Shown here in pieces: positions 58,621 to 64,000 of a DNA stretch of 64,000 nt. Position numbers and translations under genes: made by a program. The notes below the pieces were generated by a model that saw only the letters and a list, made by a program, of their open reading frames with translations, had not been told where the DNA came from and did not search any database. Numbering within the stretch: the first letter of the stretch is position 1; every line of letters begins with the position of its first letter. The stretch is from Sambucus nigra (taxonomy: Eukaryota > Streptophyta > Magnoliopsida > Dipsacales > Adoxaceae): contig OX422221.1 of the NCBI GenBank assembly GCA_949130495.1, forward strand, positions 149,257,405 to 149,321,404. Direction: 5' to 3'.

Positions 58621-59932
58621 ATGCCTCCACGACGTGCACCATGAGTTCCTAGGAATGCACAGCCAGAGCCCCAGCCAGAACCAGTACAGGGCACCATGAA
58701 AGCCGACGAGGTTGCAGCCATAGTAGCCCAAGCGGTAAATGCCGCTCTCACCGTTGTACAGCAGGCACCACCTCAGGCGCCAGTAGCCGCGCCAGTTTAG
58801 GCACATGCATTCCCGTCATCTTGGGAATGCGTTCGTGATGCTTTTCAGAAAGCACACCCATCGGAGTTCGCAGGTAGCTCCGATGTTGTGGTTTCAAGTC
58901 AGTGGAGGAAAGATATTCAGAGGCACTTGAGGATGTATGAGTGCACCGATGTTCAGAGGCAGATACTAGATACTTTCAAGTTAGTGGGATCTGCATTGCA
59001 GTGGTGGGAGTCTATTACCACCGGAGAGGAGAGAGATACTCTCACGATATAGGAGTTTTGGGTGCGGTTCGACCGCAAGTAATTTTCGTCAGCCGTTCAC
59101 ACGGAAATGAGGAGGAAGTTAATGAATCTCAGGAAGGAGGGTAAAACTGTGGCCGAGTATAAGCCCGAATTCACAAATTTGCTGAATATTGTCCCGAATG
59201 AGAAACCGACAGAGGAGAAGAAGATCTAGAAGTTCACAGATGGATTGACATGGAGAATCCGTCAACATTTATTGGGGAATCTCTCGTTGGCCACTTATTC
59301 TGATGTGGTTAACGCTGCACTGTTACACTGCCAGGATCACCGCTTTCACATGGCTGAGAGCAAGAGATCAGGAGAGTCCAATCATCAGGGCAGGACTGGG
59401 GGAAACGGTGCCAGTGGGGCATAATTTGTTCAAGGGCAGAGGCAGGGTGACCAGGGTTCCCAGCAGGGAGATCATAAGAGGTTCAGATCAGGGAATTTTA
59501 GGCACGGACAGGGAGGTTTTAGGCAGGGCCATCAGGGTCCGAACGGCCATCAGGGACAGCAGGGGAAAAATGGTCAACAGTTGTTTCAGCAAGGCCAGGG
59601 GAGAAATGGTAACGGCCACCAGGGCCGAGGGCAGCAGGGACAGCGAGGGGGAAACTTCCCAGGAAAGTGTTATGTTTGTGGCAAAACTGGCCATAAATGC
59701 CAGGATTGTCCTGATAGGGGCAGGGCACCGCAGCAGCAGTAGCAGCAGGGTGCTCGACAGGAGCCGCAGAGGCCTATGTTTCCCGCCGTCCTCCCAGCAC
59801 CACCACAGATGGCAGCATTACCACCCATTCCAGCGGTCCCAGTTCAGCAGGGACAACTTCAGTATAGGGGAGTATATCAGCTTCAGAAGGCTGTAGCCCC
59901 ATAGGATCCAACGGCCATTGAGGGTATATTCT
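58621..59932 (+). pseudogene. Element C gag, near-complete frame with scattered stops
   Basis: Starts ATGCCTCCACGACGTGCAC and stays in one frame into pol. Features in order: Pro/Ala-rich N-terminus, AFQKAHPSEFAGS, WRKDIQRHLRMYEC, ALQWWESITTG, EFWVRFDRK, FTDGLTWRIRQHLLGN, a Gln/Gly/Arg-rich tail (59370-59660) and an intact CCHC zinc knuckle CYVCGKTGHKCQDC at 59668-59709 that would bind RNA. Stops: TGA at codon 8, then TAG or TAA in about seven more places. Most fit a single C-to-T change (CAG or CAA to TAG/TAA, CGA to TGA); the one in DRK-stop-FS fits TAT/TAC to TAA instead. The frame is otherwise free of shifts, so the element is younger than element A. Confidence 0.88.
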
Positions 59933-61940
59933 CTATTCAGGGGACTCTGGGGCGTATTTTGTTTGACACGAGGGCCACACACTGTTTTATTGCTATGAGA
60001 TTTGCACGCACCATTGGGTTGTTAGACACCGCCGAGAGTAAGGTTACTTGTGTAGATTCGCCGTTGAGTAGGGGTTCCGTGATTTCCCTTGTATGTAGAG
60101 GCGTGAGTGTAGAGATCGGGAGGTTTACTTTACCCGCGGATATGTTAGTGTTAGAGATGATCGAGTATGATGCCATTATTGGTATGAATTGTCTAGTTGC
60201 GTACCGAGCCATGATTGGCTGTTTTACTAGGAGCATTATCTTTGCCATTCCCGGGCAGGAGATTTTTTTGGTGGTGATGCCTCGTCCTGAGGGAGGATCG
60301 TCCACTCACTTGTACTATATAGAGGAGGAGACCTCTAAGGAAGTGGTGATACCACTTGATTCGATTCCGGTTGTTCGAGGGTTTGCCGATGTATTTCAGG
60401 ATATACCTGGATTACCTCCGAGTAGAGAGATAGATTTTGTGATTGATTTGACGCCGGGCACTTGGCCTATTGCCCGCGCACCTTACCGTATGGCTCCAGC
60501 TGAGATGAGAGAGTTACAGGATCAGATTGAGCAGTTGTTGGGTCAGGGATTTATACGGAGGAGTACTTCGCCGTGGGGTTCCCCTATATTGTTCGTGAAG
60601 AAGAGGGATGGATCGTTGAGGTTGTGTGTAGATTACCGGGAGTTGAATAAGGTCACGATACGGAATAAGTATCCGTTGCCCCGAATCGATGACTTATTCG
60701 ACCAGCTGAGAGGAGCTTCTTTCTTCTCAAAAATTGATTTGCGATCGGGATACCATCACTTACGTATTAGGGAGGAGGACGTCTCGAAGAATGCTTTCTT
60801 AACGAGATATGGTTCCTACGAGTTTCGGGTTATGCCTTTTAGTTTGACCAATGCTCCAGCCGTGTTTATGGATTTAATGAATAGAGTGTTCAGAGAGTTC
60901 CTAGATCAGTTCGTCATTGTCTTCATTGATGACATTCTGGTTTACTCCCAGACAGAGGAGGAGCACGTCAAGCATTTGAGGCAAGTTTTGTAGACGCTAC
61001 GTCAGAACGAGCTGTATGCAAAATATGAGAAATGCGGGTTTTGGCTGAAGAAGGTTCAATTTTTGGGGCATATTATTTCCGACCGGGGGATATCTGTTGA
61101 TCTGGGGAAGGTATCCGCGGTGAGGGAGTGGGGACAGCCCACGACAGCGACTGAGATTCGTAGTTTCTTGGGCCTAGCAGGATACTATAAGAGGTTCATT
61201 CGGGGTTTCTCCAAGATAGCGGGTCCTTTGACACATCTGACTCGTAAGGGTGTGTTGTTCATTTGGAGTGATGCCTGTCAGTTGGCATTTGATGAATTGA
61301 AGGAGAAGCTGACCTCAGCACCCGTGTTAGCATTGCCGAGACCGGGAGTTGAGTATCTAGTTTACACCGATGCATCCTTACAAGTACTTGGAGGTGTATT
61401 GCAGCAGGAGAGTCAGGCCATTGATTATGATTCCCGTAAGCTTAAGACTCATGAGAAGAATTACCCCACCCATGACTTGGAGTTAGCGGTAGTGGTATTT
61501 GCCCTTCGGATTTGGAGACATTACCTTCTGGGGGAAAAGTTTCGATTGTTCACGGACCACAAGTCCCTACAGTACCTATTCACGCAGAAAGAGTTGAATA
61601 TGCGACAACGGAGGTGGCTTGAGTTTGTGAAGGATTATCAGTTTGATATCCAATATCACCCGGGGAAGGCTAACGTGGTAGCAGACGCGTTGAGCCGTAG
61701 GCCAGTAGATGAGGTGGCAGGGGTGTGGAAGGCTAAGTGGAAGGAGTTGGGACACCAAGATGAAGTGGCCCGATCATTCATGTCGGTGATAACTGTTACA
61801 CCGCAGGTTGTCACGAGAGTGGTAAAGGCACAAGCAGATGACTCGTTCTGTCAGGAGCAAATATTTCGATTATTAGCAGAGGGAGCCGAGTCCTATACCG
61901 TTAGCTCAGACGGGAGATTGCGCTTCAATGGGAGTGTTGA
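59933..61940 (+). pseudogene. Element C pol: protease, reverse transcriptase, RNase H; cut before integrase
   Basis: Same frame as gag. Protease: [14 protein letters not shown], with the catalytic DTGA changed to DTRA (59965-59976). Reverse transcriptase: [20 protein letters not shown] (60592-60651), [34 protein letters not shown] and the catalytic FIDD at 60922-60933. RNase [42 protein letters not shown] and [11 protein letters not shown] (about 61360-61700), all catalytic acids present. One TAG (60991-60993) replaces a Gln codon between two long open parts. The frame runs to [11 protein letters not shown], the linker before the integrase zinc-binding region, and is then cut by element D at 61941. 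No integrase remains in the window. Confidence 0.93.
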
Positions 61941-62459
61941 TGTAAAAAATTAGATTGCTTCTAATTATTTAATCACAGATAAATATAAATGAGACAAAGA
62001 ATTTTAAAGTGGTTCAGCCTTATAAGAATGTCCTACGTCCACTATTTCTGTTATTGCCAAGTGTTTTTGGGATTCTCGATATGTAATTCTATCAAGGAAA
62101 TCCGGTCCCCTTGAATGAGGGTGATACAATGTATTTATAGCCCTTAGGCTGTACATGTGAAAGGGTAAGCAATTAATGCCCTTTAAGAGTATACGTCTGT
62201 ATGATAAGCATTCAATGAATAGTTGAACTGTTGATTATCTGGCAATCAATGTTGTGGCCGAGATGTAGCTCGGACCGCCTTAGTTGCTCGTTGTTCAGGA
62301 GTTCCTCAGAGTGTCGGAGTTCCTCGGAGTATACTTGTTGCTCGGAGTGAGTCTGACTTGGTCGGGGAAATAACCTTCCTCGTTGCTATTGTGCCACGTA
62401 GATCTACACGTGTCTTCTTATGATTCGTCTATATCAGCATATTAATTTTGGTATCAACA
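61941..62459 (+). repeat. Element D LTR (5'), about 519 bp
   Basis: TGTAAAAAATTAGATTGC begins exactly where the pol frame of element C is broken. The stretch has typical LTR features: GTATTTATAGCCC (about 62130), a TATA-like/R-region sequence, and CCTACGTCCAC near 62030. I place its end at GGTATCAACA (62459), before GAAGCCCCC; an end about 10-12 bases earlier, with TTGGTATCAACAG as a variant primer site, is also possible. The 3' LTR is outside the window. Confidence 0.65.
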
Positions 62460-62876
62460 GAAGCCCCCAATGTTTCATAGTTCGAAATTTGAGGAGTATG
62501 GAACATTCTTTCTCGGTATATGGCAATATTAAATGACCTTCCTGGTGTTTAGGAGCATTTTATCCATGTCTTCCAAATTCGCAGAATCCGCCTTTTTGAA
62601 TTTTTATAAGCACTTTGATCTTCGTGCACTTTTTTTCCTTTTAGCCGCCGATAGCGTAATAGTTTCTTTTTGTAATCATTTCTTTCGCCGTTTCCCATGG
62701 CAAAGTATTTAAGCTTCATAGGCAATCCCATCGTCTTCTACCTTTTCCAATCTCTGCTTTCGAGTTTTCCATAGTCTTTCTCTCTAGTGTGTTCATCCTT
62801 TTCTTCATTCATTGTCAACATATCTCCCTTTTTCTTGTAAGATCTTCTTCCTTCTTCTTCATTTCTTTTATTCACC
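62460..62876 (+). other. Element D leader
   Basis: No supported gene. T/C-rich towards the start codon (62730-62870), as in many plant 5' untranslated leaders, ending TTCACC before ATGG at 62877. Confidence 0.45.
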
Positions 62877-64000
62877 ATGGTTTATGTTATTGAATCTCTT
62901 GAGAAATTCCGTTCTGATTTTTCTATTCCATCTTGGGTAACTCTGGAAAATCTTTCTGAGCCTTTAGATTATTTTCGTTTGGCTGAGGGACACTGGTTCC
63001 CTAGCCTCTTTATTGCTGAATGTGGATTTTCTTTTCCACCAAACCCTTTGTGCTTAGAATTCTGTCAGTATTTCGATGTTGTCCCTGCGAAAATAGCCCC
63101 CAACACATGGAGAATAGTTAATGGGGTGTATAGGTTAAATCAAACTCATGGAACCCGCATAGGAATTCCTGAGATCATGTATTGTTATAGATGGGCTGTT
63201 CTAGACAATGTTTTTTATTTAAAAACTAGATTTTTGAATAGGGCCTTAGTAGTCAACCTCCCTGATGCCAATAGGGATTATTTTGAACATGGGGTAATTA
63301 TCAAAAATTGGCAACATGCCCCTTTGATTGGAGATGGAGTATATCAAGGTCCCAGATGCCCTCCATATGGAAATGGGATAGGTTATTTTCATTTTATTTT
63401 ATTTCTGAAATTATGATTTCATTTTGTTTGAATAAATGTGTGACTGATATTTCACTATGCATTTGTTTGCAATTGACAGTAAGAGAAAAACTCCAAAAGA
63501 ATCAGAAGTAAATATTAAGCATTTGAAACTTATCTGGAATTTGCATCAAAAAGTTGCAGACGAGCACATCAGGTCTAATTCATATTTGTTGCAGTATAGG
63601 AGTTATACAACATCCTTTACTGCTCGTCTTGTGGTCAGCACCAGTGAACTAGCATCAATTCCTGAGGACTCTTATCTAGAATCTCACATTCCTCTAAGTC
63701 ATAAAATGGGAAAAAGAAGAGTTCCTGCTCTTTTTGAGAAGACTACCTCTGCTGGAGATGGAAAAATGAACAAGGCTGACGTCCCAAAGGGGACAAAGAA
63801 AGTAGATGACGTCCCTTCTGTTGTTCCTCAGAAGGCTGCCGAGAAGCCCCCAGTGGCTCCGAGCAAGAAAAGTGCTTCTATGGAAGTGGTCACCATCTCC
63901 CCCACCAAAAGTTCTTTGGTTGAAACTGCTGAAATGCCACCAAGGAGACTGAAGAAATCCTCCTCGGTCAATTTGGCTGAAAACATTTCCCAGCTCCAAG
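62877..64000 (+). CDS. Element D Transposase_28-like ('putative gypsy-type transposon') protein, partial
   Basis: The first part (62877-63416) is open for 179 codons from an ATG in good context (CACCATGG). It reads GHWFPSLFIAECGFSFPPNP, LEFCQYFDVVPAKIAPNTWR and RAVLVNLP-like RALVVNLPDANRDYF, the layout of plant Transposase_28-type proteins: a globular helical domain followed by a charged tail, found in non-autonomous and gypsy-related elements. From 63480 another frame is open to the window end: KHLKLIWNLHQKVADEHIR, then a Lys/Pro/Ser-rich low-complexity tail. TTGACAG before 63480 looks like an intron acceptor, but no GT donor in the first part joins it in the right phase, so a small indel may also be present. 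Function is unknown; a Gag-like structural role is often assumed. Confidence 0.6.

Noticed and set aside
59303..59896. A 197-codon open frame overlapping element C gag
   Set aside because: It is in a different frame from the Gag reading that carries the zinc knuckle and the QWW and WRIRQHLL motifs. It is a shadow of the GC-rich Gln/Gly tail.

Overview
The window looks like repeat-rich plant heterochromatin, from a flowering plant and probably a eudicot. I see no intact host gene, RNA gene or prokaryotic-style operon. It is a stack of transposable elements nested in each other, next to a long satellite array. The evidence for a plant is the set of element families: Ty3/gypsy chromoviruses with a tRNA-Met primer site, a CACTA (En/Spm) transposon with TNP2-like and Transposase_24-like genes, a Helitron end with hairpin plus CTAG, a Ty1/copia RNase H remnant, and a retroelement gene of the plant 'putative gypsy-type transposon' kind. 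The species cannot be told from the sequence.

Left third (1-23971). A minus-strand Ty1/copia remnant (745-1444) is cut by a Tekay/Del-like chromovirus, element A, whose LTRs start TGTAACACCC. Its 5' LTR (1445-15665) holds two later insertions: a non-autonomous Helitron (about 3355-7707) and a non-autonomous LTR element B (8636-15597, flanked by the 5-bp duplication ATACT). Removing both leaves an LTR of about 2.9 kb, matching the second LTR at 20457-23374. Between the LTRs lies a decayed gag-pol (15852-20420). The second LTR is followed by a new primer site and a new gag start (23377-23971), so the arrangement is LTR-internal-LTR-internal.

Middle (23972-32570). That second gag is interrupted by a CACTA element. 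Its 5' terminal repeat, dense subterminal inverted repeats and two decayed multi-exon transposase genes are visible. Its 3' terminus is not seen before the satellite begins.

Right-centre (about 32805-55562). This is about 21 kb of tandem satellite with monomers of about 168 bp, roughly 125 copies by length. It has a five-monomer higher-order order (about 843 bp), larger recent duplications, and a conserved hairpin-forming dyad in the monomer. A 1496-bp solo LTR with termini TGATT/AATCA and duplication ACGAT sits inside the array (42613-44108). This satellite is the most striking content of the window and a plausible centromeric or pericentromeric repeat.

Right end (55563-64000). A second Tekay-like chromovirus, element C, starts directly in the satellite: 2875-bp LTR, primer site and gag-pol in one frame broken by a few stops. 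At 61941, just before its integrase, it is cut by element D, an LTR element carrying a partly open Transposase_28-like gene that runs off the window. Most premature stops in element C look like C-to-T changes (CAG to TAG, CGA to TGA), as expected from decay of methylated DNA.
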